Positions 25,215 to 39,098 of a stretch of DNA of 64,000 nucleotides are shown here, in pieces. Origin of the DNA: Lobosporangium transversale (lineage: Eukaryota > Mortierellomycota > Mortierellomycetes > Mortierellales > Mortierellaceae); the NCBI RefSeq assembly GCF_002105155.1, contig NW_019029000.1, forward strand, positions 186,001 through 250,000. The letters are read 5' to 3'. The notes under the pieces were generated by a model. The model had not been told where the DNA came from. It ran no database searches and was given only the letters and a program-made list of their open reading frames with translations. Position 1 is the first letter of the stretch. Each line of letters starts with the position of its first letter. Both the position numbers and the translations under genes were made by a program.

Positions 25215-25600
25215 ACCATTCCATCACTCTACAACATAATCAGTAAATAAAGAAGAGAAAAAAAACTTTTCTGACTATTTTGTCCAATTTGAACTATCTA
25301 AAAGATGCCAAAGCCCTTCCTTTGTTCTTTTGTCCCGCAGAAAAGACGCGATTAGACATCACATGCCATACGCATAAAAAAAAAAAAAAAAAATTCTCAA
25401 GTTGTACAAACACATCTGCAGAAAGATTTCTGGATGAGGGATAGGCGTCTTGTGACGATGCTACGGCTTTCAACAACACCCCTTTACCATTCTTAAGGTG
25501 ATTCATTAGGCATAACTGTGTCTCTTCATGATTTCATGATAAAAAAAAAATGTTTGGTTGAATATTTCTTTGTATCGGTATCTTTGCTCCCTAATCTGAG

Positions 25601-25635
<35 letters not shown>

Positions 25636-25740
25636 TTTCCTTCGTGATAAACTAGCACAGACCTTGGCGTTATTAAATTTATATATGATTATGTACAAAG
25701 CTAAAAACAAAGTAAAAAAGCAACTCAACGATCGAAGAAG

Positions 25741-25774
<34 letters not shown>

Positions 25775-25796
25775 GATTACATTGAGAAGAAGAAAA
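25215..25796. other. Convergent 3' spacer
   Basis: Lies between the MAPR gene and the minus-strand Ser-rich gene, so it holds both 3' UTRs. Poly-A/T runs only; no gene. Confidence 0.6.
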
Positions 25797-27254
25797 TTAA
25801 TGTCCAAAAAGAAATCCGTCCTCGAAATTATTTTGACTGCGTAGTTTTTGAGCATTCAATTTCCAGATCTGCTCCTTCTCTTTCTGCAATGCTAGTGATT
25901 GACGACGTGGCGACGCTGCTGGCGAAGATACATTGGAGATAGGAGAAGACATCTCTGCATCGTCTGCAGTAGTTGTTGATGGTGATGAAGATGATAATGA
26001 TAGAAGAGCCTCAAATGGGTCAACAAGCAATTCCGATAAATCTTCTTCAGGATCCTTGGCTCCTGTCAGGAACTTGATTTGAGCCCTGCTTCGACTTCTT
26101 ATACTATTGGCATGCTCAATGGAGGACACCGGCTTGGTAATGACTGAGGCTGGGTCTTCTTCTGTTAAGGATGGTGACATTGGCGATGAAGGTGATGGTA
26201 TAGAGGACGAGCGTGGATGATCTGGTTTTACTTGTGATTGAGGTTGAGGCTGGGATTGGATAGTATCTGAAGGCGAAGGGGTGAAATAAGTCTCTTTAGT
26301 TGAATGCAGCGCAGGGGGACTAGATGGTGGTGTGACCAACACGTTGGCGAAGGAAGAAGGCGCAGTAATGTTGCTGTTATTAATATTGCTGCCATTATCT
26401 GACACAATTGTGGTAGGGCCATTTCTTGACGCATTACTCTCAGCTTTGGTGCTACTATAATTGTTGCTGTTGCTGTTGCTATTGTTATTGCTGTAATGGC
26501 TGTTATTGATATTGCTAGTCCTTTGGACCTGATATGGCTGACTTTCACTTCTAGTTCTACTGGTTTGCTGTGTTGACGCTGCTGAGGCAAAATCCGAGAT
26601 AGATGACGATTGCTGCTGCTGCAATGGCGATGGTGGCGACAGAGACGGTGTTGAAAACAATGAAGGCATAGTATGGCGCTTGGCTCTGTTGTTTTTCCTG
26701 CTAGAGGAAGATGGTAGCGAAAACATACCGGGACTGATCGTGGACTCTGTGGACAACAAAGCCTTCACTTTTTCGGGTGGAGTATTGATGATCGTATCAA
26801 AATAATCCTCATTCGTATCCTTCAAATCATCATTAAGGCTTTTCTCGAGAGGCGTTGGTGGCAAAAACATGCCTGTTTCGTTAACAGTGCTCAACGGAAA
26901 GATTTGTTTAGCCTGCTCCTTCCAATCCCTCTCTGCTGCCTTACTCATGGATGACCGCCGCCTTGAGCTGGCAGTAGGGAAGAGAGAAACAACGCTTGAC
27001 GAGGATAGGAGCAAGGATGAAGAAGAAGAAGAAAGCGATGATGATGGTGCTCTAGAAGTGCTGATATCATTCCTTGCTGTGCCACTGTTGCTAACCGGGA
27101 CTGCAACACGGAAGTTCGGCGATGAGATCTGAGCAATACTATGTCTCTTCAAAGAAGTAGACGTAAAAATGGTTCTTATGGATGACAATCCACCCCGTGA
27201 GTTCGTAGCCGAGTCTACCATTGGTGACGGAGCAACGACTTGTGCAGTCGACAT
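25797..27254 (-). CDS. Ser/Asn-rich hypothetical protein
   Basis: Single exon of 485 residues with an ATG at 27254-27252 and TAA at 25799-25797. It is mostly disordered: poly-Ser near residue 70-90, Asn/Ser repeats around 240-260, and Pro/Ser stretches with many Ser-Pro and Thr-Pro sites. Better-ordered islands are around residue 105-165 (AERDWKEQAKQIFPLSTVNE, then a PPTPLEKSLNDDLKD stretch) and the C-terminus (KEKEQIWKLNAQKLRSQNN). These look like short conserved motifs rather than a domain. No function can be assigned; the Ser-Pro sites suggest a phosphorylated regulatory protein. Confidence 0.7.
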   Translation of the reverse strand: MSTAQVVAPSPMVDSATNSRGGLSSIRTIFTSTSLKRHSIAQISSPNFRVAVPVSNSGTARNDISTSRAPSSSLSSSSSSLLLSSSSVVSLFPTASSRRRSSMSKAAERDWKEQAKQIFPLSTVNETGMFLPPTPLEKSLNDDLKDTNEDYFDTIINTPPEKVKALLSTESTISPGMFSLPSSSSRKNNRAKRHTMPSLFSTPSLSPPSPLQQQQSSSISDFASAASTQQTSRTRSESQPYQVQRTSNINNSHYSNNNSNSNSNNYSSTKAESNASRNGPTTIVSDNGSNINNSNITAPSSFANVLVTPPSSPPALHSTKETYFTPSPSDTIQSQPQPQSQVKPDHPRSSSIPSPSSPMSPSLTEEDPASVITKPVSSIEHANSIRSRSRAQIKFLTGAKDPEEDLSELLVDPFEALLSLSSSSPSTTTADDAEMSSPISNVSSPAASPRRQSLALQKEKEQIWKLNAQKLRSQNNFEDGFLFGH

Positions 27255-27381
27255 GGGTATTTATATGAATCTGAGTAGATATGGATGTATTGCTGTGTAT
27301 GTGCTTTTATGCAAAATATAAAATAAGAAGGGAAAAAAAGCAAGCAAGGATCAAAAAGATAAAAGACGGTTAGATCAAAGG

Positions 27382-27425
<44 letters not shown>

Positions 27426-30400
27426 GAAATGAGTAGCAGTTGAGATGGTTATATCTTATTTATGTCATATTCTTCTGCAAAGGCGCATTGTGGCAGAGAA
27501 TTTTAAAGAGATGTGGTCAAGAAAAAAAGGGGGAGGGCCAAGAGACAGGCGCGATTTGGTTCGGGGGGCAAAAAAAAATGAAATAAAAAACGTCGTGAGG
27601 TAATTCCAAAGAAAGTGCTAAAGGCCTGATCTACATCTTGAGAGATAGGGGAGGTGAGAGCAGCTGTTACTGAATTGAATGATGAAAGGAAAAAAGGGGT
27701 AGAATAAAAGTGCTCGTGGGCAAAGGTCAGCAGACAATGAATGAATGAATGATACGAACAAACCCATGAAGGAAGAGAGCAAGGAGCAAGAATGGAATGT
27801 TTACAAACAAGGGAGAAGCGTGGCAGTTTATACGCGTTTTTTTTTTTTTTTTTTTTTTTGAAAAGAAAAAATATCCTTCTTCAGAGGTTTCTATACTTCG
27901 TTGTTATTGATCCCTTCAATTGATGAAAAGAAAAGTGTGTTCTAACGGGTTCTAGCAAACTAAACTTTACATTTGTTGCAATAAACAATGACGACCAATT
28001 TGAAAAAGAAGGTTGAACTGAGCGGGTGAATGGTGCATGCACAACGCCTCTCTGCATAAAACTAATTGAATACATGACGAGTATGGAGATAAAATATTGA
28101 CCTCATTCATTTCCAATGGTTTCCCTGTGGCCATGTCTGTCCTGCCATTGCGCCCCCCGTTATAATTTCAAACAACGCATCACGATAAAAGGAAAAGAAA
28201 GAGTCCCTGATGTATACCTTAAGATTATCCATCTCAAAAGTAGAAAAAGTCCTCATCAACCTCTTTTCGGGCCGAAGAGTGTTTGTAACAAATGTAAATT
28301 CATATTTGGCCCCACGTTCTCACCGTTTGCATTGTCACTAGTATAAAGAAGAGCTGCGTCTTTTTTTTTCTGGCGCAAAAGATCTCGTGTGTGACACATC
28401 CTTGCTCGTTCAGATGTGAGTCCAGGATCGTGCTTGAGATTTAGATCCTTTGCATTCATCTTCATTTGCATGTCAATCGCCAGTCTTTGCAGCGTCACTC
28501 CGACTCAATCAAAATAATGCTTCCACTTTGTGGCAGAAAGGGCTTGGAGCAACCACGCCAGCTATAATTCTTCAAGTATCAATTCGCTTTATGGTTCGCA
28601 AGCTCTTGCCCATATGCACAGACCTCTCTCAATCTAACTCTAATTGTGGCAGGGTACATTAACCTGTCAAGTCATTGCGTTTGAAGAGAGGCTTTTCTCT
28701 TTTTTCCTTTCGCGATAGCTGCGTTAGATCCGAGCCACATCAAGTGTGGTTGTCAAGGAGGCAAGCGAGTCTCGTCTCTGTTGACGGGAGAAAGTTGGTT
28801 GCTATTTTGCTTATCATTTTAGCAATCGTAGAGCATGGCGAACTGTCTGTGGGATCTTCAATATGCTTATAATACGTGATGAACTAATATTATTTTAATT
28901 ATCGTCATGGCTAAATGAATAGTAATAATGTCGATGCCTGTGTGGACTACGGGATCCAAACTATCTTCACGAGTGCCCTCGCATACTGGTGTGCTTTCTC
29001 TACTTCGACGTGGTCCGTAGAACAACATCTCAATAAATCGAGGCCACAGTAGTAGTATTACAGCATTTTATTATGTAAAGATAAAGGATGAGAGTATCTA
29101 TATCGTCTCGTCTCTCGTGACCACGAGCCTCGAAGGATTATTCTAGGGTACCATTGTAGGAGTGCTTAAAATTCATCCAGTGGAGTAAACGGTACGGATG
29201 AAAGGTTCCCCCTTTTATTGGTTGAGCTTCCAAAGCAAAACACTGGCCCAGAAGTCGTGTCAGGCGGCATTAGTTTGATTTGGGTCTCGGCGGCGAATAT
29301 GAATGGAGGGAATGAGGCCTCTCTACTGTTGACTATAACTCCAAAATAGTGATGCCTCATTGTTTGAGCCCTCAGTCCGACGAAGTATCGACAACGGAAC
29401 AGTCTGACGAATAGGGTCCCGGGGCAGATCTTTTCCGATCAGTTTGGCACGGTCATTCGCTTAGGATGCCGATGGTTTGCTAGCAAATGTTTGGATTGAG
29501 TCTCGGCTTTGAAGGGAGAGCAATCCTTCACTGATACTGGAGCCCACTCGATACTGGACGATGATGGCAATGACGCCTTTCTCTATGTTTAGGTGGATGG
29601 AGAGACTTGTTGTTCCTCTAGCTCTTTAAACCGTGGGCCGAAGAAGCGTGTCGGTTCTTGTTTTTGCCCAAAGATATTGGTATTATATTTAGTTGCAAAG
29701 TTCCTGTGCAAACATGTCCGTTATTTTCTACCTCAAAGGAGACTTAATAATGTGTACAGAATGAAAGAGCAATAGCCCTGTTTTGACAACCCTCATCAAC
29801 ACGAAAATGATCCGAAACCCAAAAGCTTGCAGCATTTGGAACAAAGGTTGTGGATCGCTGCCAAATCTGGGGTTGTCAAATAGGTTCTCCTTCGTTAAGG
29901 GCTGGTTTTCTAGTCATCAAGCAGGCAGTAGGTGCCTGTCGCATCACTTTTTATCAGCTTCTAGTTTGCTGACACCGAACGCCACCATCACCTTTCTTGT
30001 TGTTTCTGTTCCTCCGGTCGCCACTCTCACTCCCCTGCTTGCTCATAACTGCCTCATAATCTTCGACTCTTATTCTCCAAACCTAAAGGCTATCAGCGGG
30101 TGAATTACACCGAGCTGTCTTGTATTTTCACGAGCCAGTAGAGCTGCTTTTGCAAGCTTTTTTTGCATTAACAGATATTTACACTTGCTGTCGTGGGCTT
30201 TTACTTTAATACTGCAGCGCTGAACATGGGCCAAAAACAAAGACTTTCTGTTGGAGATTATGCAAGGAAGTGATGTTCTGGCAACAACGCCCCATTGTAT
30301 TGCCATGGTTTGCTTCTCTTGGCGTGCTTGCCGCGGGCCGATTGCTGAAATCTTCGTCTTTGTACCATGCGACAGCCTGCACCAGCCAGGCGAGTAGCTG

Positions 30401-30930
30401 CTCGCGCATTCCTTCCTTCAGATACTTCTCCTTTGAGCTCGGTGCCATGCAGGCGGTGTCAGGGTCGAAAAAACACTACGACAGTGCACCACATCATCGT
30501 ATAGTCCGTGCAGGTTGTGGACACGGTCACGGTCTTGAACAAGAGGTGCGCATGAAATGATTCACCAACTTGGGTCAAAAGGAACGTGTTGTCCACTGTC
30601 GAGATTAGAAAGGCAGTCAATGAACGAGTTACTAGACATCTACATGGATAGTTGCAGGAGCAGAAGACGTTGGTTTCCACGTAACAGGCCACGTAGGAAG
30701 TAGATGGCAAGATGGCATGGGATATGGTGCTGGATGAAGAGTTCAGCATTGCAAGCATGACACAGCAAGCCACAAGTCTCTTTCAATATGGACTTTTCTT
30801 TGTGAAGCCTTTCCTTTTTTTTTTTTTTTTTTTCATTCCATTACTTTACACACTTGGTCATTGCCTTTTTTTTTTTTTTTTTTTTTTCTTTCTTCTTCTT
30901 CTCCTAATTCTCATACAAATCTCTTCAGAT
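27255..30930. other. Spacer with a decayed, homopolymer-poor island (about 28.1-30.8 kb)
   Basis: 27255-28000 is ordinary AT-rich promoter DNA for the minus-strand gene. From about 28.1 to 30.8 kb the character changes: long homopolymers almost vanish, base composition is balanced, and several frames are open for 60-105 codons on both strands (for example minus-strand 30448-30206 and 29360-29166) but are broken by stops and frameshifts. This looks like an old mobile element or pseudogene. No terminal repeats or recognisable protein were identified. Confidence 0.5.
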
Positions 30931-31855
30931 ATGTCTCGTCCATCACTGCCTCCGCCACCGCCTCCACCACCTGCAGGAGGACTATCAACAGCCTCTCCAG
31001 ATCGCACTGCACTTCTATCTCAGATTCAATTGGGTGCTCAGCTCAAGAAAGCATCGAGCAACGACCGATCTGCGCCTGTTGTAGGCATGTTAAAGAAACT
31101 TGTAACTCTCTCTGTCAGAAAAGCGTGTGGAAAAAAAATTATATTGGAAAGGAGACAGAATTTTAGAATAGAGTCAAAGAACTGGTCAAAGAGTTACGCA
31201 TAATGGCATAGTGAGGAATCGCACTAGATATTGTACAAAAAGAACACACTCAGTCTCGCTACTTGTGCATTTGGCCAAGTTTCGTTGTTCATTTCTGTTA
31301 CAATGTATTCAAGCCCTTGGCAAAAGTGGAGAGGAAGAGTAATACAGGGGAAGAACTGAGCCGTCATTGTGTCACGAGTTTCGAGCTGTTGCCTCCTTAG
31401 TATCTTTTTATCACAATTTCTCGACATTGGCTCCCTTGACCATTTCGTTGCACAAACAAAGGTTAACTCGTCCAGACCATTTCTTCCTTTCAATAGCCAA
31501 TCAGAAAGGAAACACGAGTTCTAGATCGCCCCTATCTCAGGCGCCGCAGAATCCAATAACTTCTACGGCTCCTCGATCGCCTGGACCTCCACCTCCACCT
31601 CCTATCAACCGCAATGGAGCAATCTCACCGAGACCAGCACCTGGAGTGCCGGGTCGTGCCGCTCCATCTCCTCTTATCACCACAACGCGTCCAGCCCCTG
31701 CAATACCTGGTGCTAATTCTTCAAATCCAGATAATCGACCAATGTCTCCTATCGGAACTGGTATCAAATTAGGTGAGTAAAAAAAATATTCATTGCTTCT
31801 TAATGTGTCATTAGATGTTATGTTACAATATTTCAATGATCACTCAACTTTCACT

Positions 31856-31894
<39 letters not shown>

Positions 31895-32235
31895 CAAGCT
31901 GAACCGCCTGCCATTGAAGGACGCTGGGCATTTAGGACTGCACAAGATTTTTCTGCCCCTCCGCTTCCTGACTTTAGTCAAATAAGAACATATCCTAGTG
32001 GAAATTCTTCCGGGACAAGTATGTATTTGCTATATTACTTTTTTACTGATCAAACTTTTGTTAATACCTTTTGATTAACAATCATTCATAACCCTTTTCT
32101 TTTCTTTTCTTTTCTTTTCTTTTTGTTGGATCGAAAGCTATACCTCTCGATCTTACAACTCTGGCGGGGATTACAGCAGGACGAATGCCTCCACCGCCTC
32201 CTGCTGAAGCCATTGGCCGATATCTTTTTTCATAG
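30931..32235 (+). CDS. VRP1: Verprolin / WIP family actin regulator
   Basis: Exons 30931-31084, 31497-31772, 31899-32018 and 32138-32235 give 215 residues. The N-terminus has a Pro run and a WH2 actin-binding motif (ALLSQIQLGAQLKKA followed by NDRSAPVV). The middle is Pro/Ser-rich. The C-terminus has the WASP-binding block (RWAFRTAQDF...FSQIRTYPSG), then a second Pro run. WIP/verprolin binds actin monomers and WASP/Las17 and guides endocytic actin assembly. Intron 1 (31085-31496) appears to be a GC-AG intron: AG|GCATGT gives the only junction that keeps phase. Intron 4 is preceded by TTTTC repeats. The protein is short compared with yeast Vrp1. Confidence 0.88.
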
Positions 32236-32751
32236 TCACCATAGTCACCTTCCCATAATCTTACAAATATCCCTGTAATGTCGCGATTTTCATTTTCCTT
32301 TCTTCATTTCATCTTGCCATTCCTTACTGGCTTCTAAAAATTACATTCATCCTCTAAAGTTTCCCCATCGTTACTTGCTCATGTATACTCATTTGCTTAT
32401 CCTCATTAAAAACCGGCTTTGGATCCCCCTTTTCCGGTCTGTACTTTATTCTAAAGTTCTCATATGAAAACATTGATAGCCAGCGTGGCCTCACATTGCT
32501 CGTGCATAAATTTTTGTTCAAATTTGCTCTTGCTCAATAGAATCCGTATCTAGCTACTTCATTGCTATTATTTTTTTTTCTTTTTTTTTTGTTAAATAGT
32601 TTTAATCACATCTTTGTATTGTTATGTTGAAAACCTAAGGCTTTCAGATCAATGCTGTGATAACCCCGTGTAACTTTGAGGCAATAATCAATTACAATGC
32701 CGAAAAGTAGTATCGCAAGAGGACATCAGCCATTCGTTTACCGAGAAAAGG

Positions 32752-32782
<31 letters not shown>

Positions 32783-33601
32783 CGATCAAGTTTGGGAGCC
32801 ATGGTAAGAAAGTTGAATGTTTGATATCAAAACTGTGCAACACGTTGCCTAGACAGCGATGCACAAGAGGCAAATAGTTCACAATTAACCATTTGTGACT
32901 TCTGAATGCTATTAGGATAACAATCGTACAAGTTCAACATCTTAAAGATCAAAATGATAAGTAGGAGTGAACTTAAAGGAAGTAAGGTTCTTTGGGATCA
33001 ATTAGTCTCCAAATAATCGCAAACAAAGGGAGACATGAATGGACGTAGCCATCTTCTTTGACAGATCAAAGAACTGAGCAGGTATTTATGATACAGAAGA
33101 GAACAATGCATAGAAAGAACAAAAGGTTGGAAACATGTCGCACAATGCATACCATTCTCAATCATAAGTTTCATGCACAGTTCATATTTGGATTCTCTTC
33201 TCTACCATTGCTAGAAATGAATCTCTTTGTTCCTTTAGACGTGTCATCATTGTTTTAAACCGCAGTAAAAGAAACGGCAGAGAGAATAAAGCAATGAAGC
33301 CATTCATCTGTCTGTGCGCATCCAGAGTATTGTTGAGTACCAAGAAAAATATGTTGTTGGGGGATGAGAAGTCCGCGGACGAATGAGAACAGTGACTCTC
33401 CTTGCCCACATGATTCAGATTGCTGTCTTTTCTCTTAATGACACAAAAGTGGCGTTACATCTCATATTTTCAGGCACACACATCCGTCTTTCTTTCTTTT
33501 TCTTACTCTCTATCGCTCTTGACACTAACTCTTTTCAAACATACACGCAGATACATAACACTACCCACCATTCATTCAACTTTATCCAAGGCAAAATAAC
33601 C
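32236..33601. other. Spacer between verprolin and the C2H2 gene
   Basis: Contains the verprolin 3' UTR and the C2H2 promoter and leader. A poly-A run lies at 32753-32780. No supportable gene. Confidence 0.5.
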
Positions 33602-36600
33602 ATGACCATCACAACTACCATTCCTGCATCTTCCTTCCCAGTAACTAACATCAAGGATGTGTCTACGTCTCCTCAAAATCAAATTGACGCATATCCATCA
33701 CCTTCACATTCTCCTACTTCAGTTTCTTCTGTTGGGACAGTAGCTAAGCATCAGTTGCAGCCTACTACATTTGATCGACGTAGGTCGTCTGTCAAAGCCT
33801 TGTTAAACTCACCTAACCCACCGGCTTCTCCTTTGGATGCTCTTGTCATGGCTTTGGAAGCTACAGTCGAAGAGGAAGAAGCAGGCCTTGAAAGATTTTC
33901 AACAAAGATAGAGGACGATGCAATGACGACAACAGGAGCAGCAGTAACAGCAGGAGCAGAAGACGAGGAAGAAGACGACCCTGATGCTACCATCCCTTCT
34001 TCACCTACAATGTTTATGAAACGTCCAGCATCAGCAACAGGACCATCACTTCATCACCTCCCAAGCATGATGCTTCCTGAATCGGCTGCATCTTCGGTCG
34101 CCAGATCCCATTCTGCTTCAAGCCTGACGCCCAGTACACTCCCACGCGAGTCTTTAGCTCAACATAGTAGTAATCAGCGCAAGATGTCCATTAGTAGTCA
34201 GGATTCTTCTTCGTCATTTGCATCGAATGGCGAACGAACCAAAGAGTATGCATGTACAATTGAAAACTGCAAGAAAAAGTTCTTTCAAATTTCACACCTG
34301 CGGTCGCATGAACGGTAAGAAATATATTTATTATGTGAACAACCAAGAGTGCCGACTTTTTTTTTTTTTTTTTATTGTTGTTGGTGTTTTATCTTCAATA
34401 GATGATGAAAAAAAAAAAAAAAAAAAAAAAGGAAAATCAATGTATGCAAAAGTATAGTAGGAGACATTTATCAGGATGAAAAGCAGCTCCATCACCCTTA
34501 TCACTATCATTGACACTGAAATCTTAGAAAGAAGCCGAAAAAGCCTATCTCAGACTACGTGGATACGAATCATAATCTCATTTTCCTTCTTTTTCCTTCC
34601 AAAGAATTTTGACGACACATTTCTCATTTCGCCAGTCACTTTTATTCTTTGTACCCTCTCTTTGCTCTGGGGCAGTGGGTCGTGGGCAACAGACAGTGGT
34701 CGGTGAATGGACGGGCAAATAGCAGACCATAATTTAAACGCGTGATGACTCGGCTCGTAAACTAATCGACTGCGCTCTATTTTATTTGTTTGTGTTCTTC
34801 GCCTTTGGCATTCCCTAAAACAAAAACAGTAGGTGCCACTCTGGTACAAGGCCATATGTAAGTCTCTTTCTCTCTCACACCCACAGACAGATAGCTCTAC
34901 TTCCCTTGTGTCTATCTATTCCTCAACATCCTTTCACATCCGACATAATTGGGCATGGAAACGGACCGATACAAATCCCTGGAAAGACTATTGGAGGTTG
35001 AACAAAAGAGATCTTCCTTATTCCATCATTCGATCTAATGTGATAAAGTTCACGAATCATCCTTATGAGCTGGAATGAACTGGAGACCAAAGGTTTTCTT
35101 TTAAAAGGAACAATCAGGATAAGTCAGAGACTTTCATGGTTAGGGTCATAGCACAAGCAAGGCATTAGATGGATTGACAGTGTTCGAACCAAGCGCGTCT
35201 TGAACCTATCTCCCTCAGTAGGCGAGGGCCATCTTTTAACCGATAATGCTGGATCAGATTGCTCTTCAATATGGCTCTATTGGATGTCAAATCCCTGTTT
35301 AACTGCGATTGCACAAATGGAGAAGGAACAAAACAACATTCATTATTACATTTGGCAGACTTTCCACTTGTTTTTCGCTCACGTTGCAGATGGTTTTTTT
35401 TTTTGCGATCCTGGGGTTCATTTTTCATTCCGCTGTATTGTTTTTATTTTTAACGTTGGACTTGAGATTTATTTGCTCAACCCTTCGGTATCTTTACGAC
35501 ATGTCGACCGTGATGAAAAAGCTGGTACAGACGTCAGCGTGAGCAGAGCATTTTTACAAAAGGCCCTTAGGAGTGCTAGAAAGAAAAGGCAGTAATGACG
35601 AGAAAAACTCAAGAGAAAATGAAAAAAGAAGATCAGACATACAATCGCACTCATCTCCTCCATCGCATGCTTTCACTCTACACAATCCGCTTTCCTTTTC
35701 TTCCAATCTCTCTTTCTTCACGTTTTAATCTGCTCTATTTCTCACAACTTTCTTCTTTTCCACTCTCCAACAATTGTCTGTCTGCTTCTTCTTGTCTTCA
35801 TTCTCTCCGCGTTCACTCAAATTGCTTTTTTGATTCCTCCTGAGAAAATGTTTGACGAAAGTAACTGAGATTTTGACGACTTACGGTCTTCCCAAATCCA
35901 TTTTTTTTTTTTTTTTTTCCTCATCTGCTTGGGGTTTGCGCTGCTTTTTCTGGTTGTTTTTTTATGTTCTTCATTTGTGCTTCATGCGACGTCCATCAAT
36001 TTGGCAACTGGGACCGTTGGTTCTTCGCGCGGATGATTTGTGTTGTCATGTACACAAATCTCTTTGTGCTTTGTTACTATTGATTTGGTCCTTCTTGTGC
36101 AACGCATTTTTTCTGGCTTGGCGATGCTTGATGGGCGCACTTGGCCTTTTTTTTTTCCCTTCGTTCTCGTTTTCGTCCATATGGTTTTTTAAATTAAATA
36201 CAGGTCTGTCGATTTGATGGATGTGATCGAGCGTTCACTCAACTGGGGAACCTGAAGGTAAATAAATGTTTTTATTTTTCATGAATTCTGTCATTATTCG
36301 ATTAATAATCAACTGAATCATACTTCTATGTTCTTTATTGGATGACTGTAGACTCATGAACGCAAACATACTGGCGAAAGACCCTACAAATGCCCACACC
36401 CCGATTGTGACAAGACATTCACACAACTTGGAAATTTAAAGACACATGAACGTATCCATGATGAGGTCAAGCCATTCATGTGTCGGCTTCCAGGATGTGG
36501 AAAAACATTCAGCCAACTTGGAAACTTGAAGGTACGTTGTTAATAAATGTTCAGGAGCTTTTTTTTTTTTTTTTTTCCGTAAAATATAAACATATCATGC

Positions 36601-36963
36601 TTGATCTATAGCTAATGATACTTTTCGTACTTGTATCACTAGACACATACCACAAAAATGCATCCAGAAGTAAATATCAGTGATGAAGAACTGGCAATTA
36701 GGACAGCATCCAGCCCAACACACGAGGCTCAGGATCTAGAGGATAGATCGTTGCAAAAAGCACGACTTGTCATGGGCAGTGAACCAGGAGTGGTACAGGT
36801 GATCGCACACTTTAATCCTTACCAGCGACGACCCATTAAGCCTCAGCGCTATGAGGAAGAGCGACTTTTGAGGACAATCCGAGCAATGATCCAACATCAG
36901 CAGCGTGTACGAGAATTAGAATATGGTAGTGAAGTTTCTGATGAGATGGAGGAGTTAAAATAG
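33602..36963 (+). CDS. Four-finger C2H2 zinc-finger transcription factor
   Basis: Exons 33602-34314, 34830-34857, 36204-36257, 36352-36531 and 36643-36963 give 431 residues. The N-terminal 215 residues are Ser/Pro-rich with an acidic patch (EDEEEDDPD). Four tandem fingers follow, one per exon group: YACTIENC...HLRSHERRCH, YVCRFDGC...[16 protein letters not shown]...LKTHERIH and FMCRLPGC...LKTHTTKMH. Finger 1 is completed only by the 28-nt exon 2, which also supplies the linker. Fingers 2-4 share the same recognition helix (F[TS]QLGNLKTH). The C-terminal 100 residues are charged and helical. It should bind DNA in the nucleus; Azf1-like factors are the closest class I can name. Intron 2 is 1,346 nt. 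Confidence 0.9.
34830..34857 (+). other. 28-nt microexon of the C2H2 gene
   Basis: Lies between an AAAACAG acceptor and a GTAAGTC donor. With two bases from exon 1 it encodes [10 protein letters not shown], giving the final His of finger 1 and the TGxxPY-type linker. It is isolated by introns of 515 and 1,346 nt. Confidence 0.88.
34858..36203 (+). other. 1.35-kb intron inside the zinc-finger array
   Basis: A long intron of mixed composition. It holds a degenerate tRNA-like stretch near 35180-35265 and several short open frames, but no exon I can place. It separates the microexon from finger 2. Confidence 0.7.
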
Positions 36964-37368
36964 ATATCAAACATCGCTCGTTGGATAAGCAAGAAGGAAT
37001 TAGCATAAAGGCCAAGGAAACGTCCTTTCCTTCACTTATAAAAAAATTTCGTACATATAATTTCCACCTGAATCGGCCAACCTCTATTCCTAATGTGCCA
37101 CATCCCTTCTTATTGTTCTCATACCATTTCTTCTTTTCCTTGAACAAGCTGCGTTGTAATTGTAGATAATTCGCTCTAATAAAAGGATAAGCTTTATGTA
37201 TCCAGTCTAATGCATACCAAGGTTACCAGATGTTATAGTTCCCCACTACTTGCACCAGAGTTTTTGTTACATATATGTAACTTCCACAAGTCACAAAGGA
37301 CCAGAAAGTCCCACTTTTCGTCTTCGTGTCCCTTACACTTCTTATTTTCAACTCCATATTCTTCAACC
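36964..37368. other. C2H2 3' end and FUR1 promoter/leader
   Basis: A short spacer with no gene. The C2H2 3' UTR probably ends near an AATAAA-like sequence at about 37178, and the CT-rich FUR1 leader occupies about 37310-37368. Confidence 0.6.
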
Positions 37369-38801
<1,433 letters not shown>

Positions 38802-39098
38802 ACCAGTCTCTGTCTTGAACCTCATTTTAGGTTCCTATATTATCATCATTTATTGCCACGGAATGTATTGTTGACAACTTGTTGAATGAAAACCTCAAAA
38901 GCGATATATTAAACGGTGAAAAAAAAAAAAAAAAAGATCGTTTCTCGTGTTTGATAGCAAATCTTTATTCATGAGCGTAATATGATACAATAAAAAAAAA
39001 ATAAAAAAATAAAAAAATAAAGAAAAAAAAGTGAAAAGGATCAGACACGAGGAAAGAGGAATGGGAAGAGGGCAAACTAGGTTAAGGCATCAACATTC

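Noticed and set aside
35180-35265. tRNA-like stretch (GTTCGAACC and a CCCTC/GAGGG hairpin with CTTTTAACC)
   Set aside because: The acceptor and T stems do not pair on either strand and U33 is missing. At most it is a decayed tRNA fragment inside the intron.
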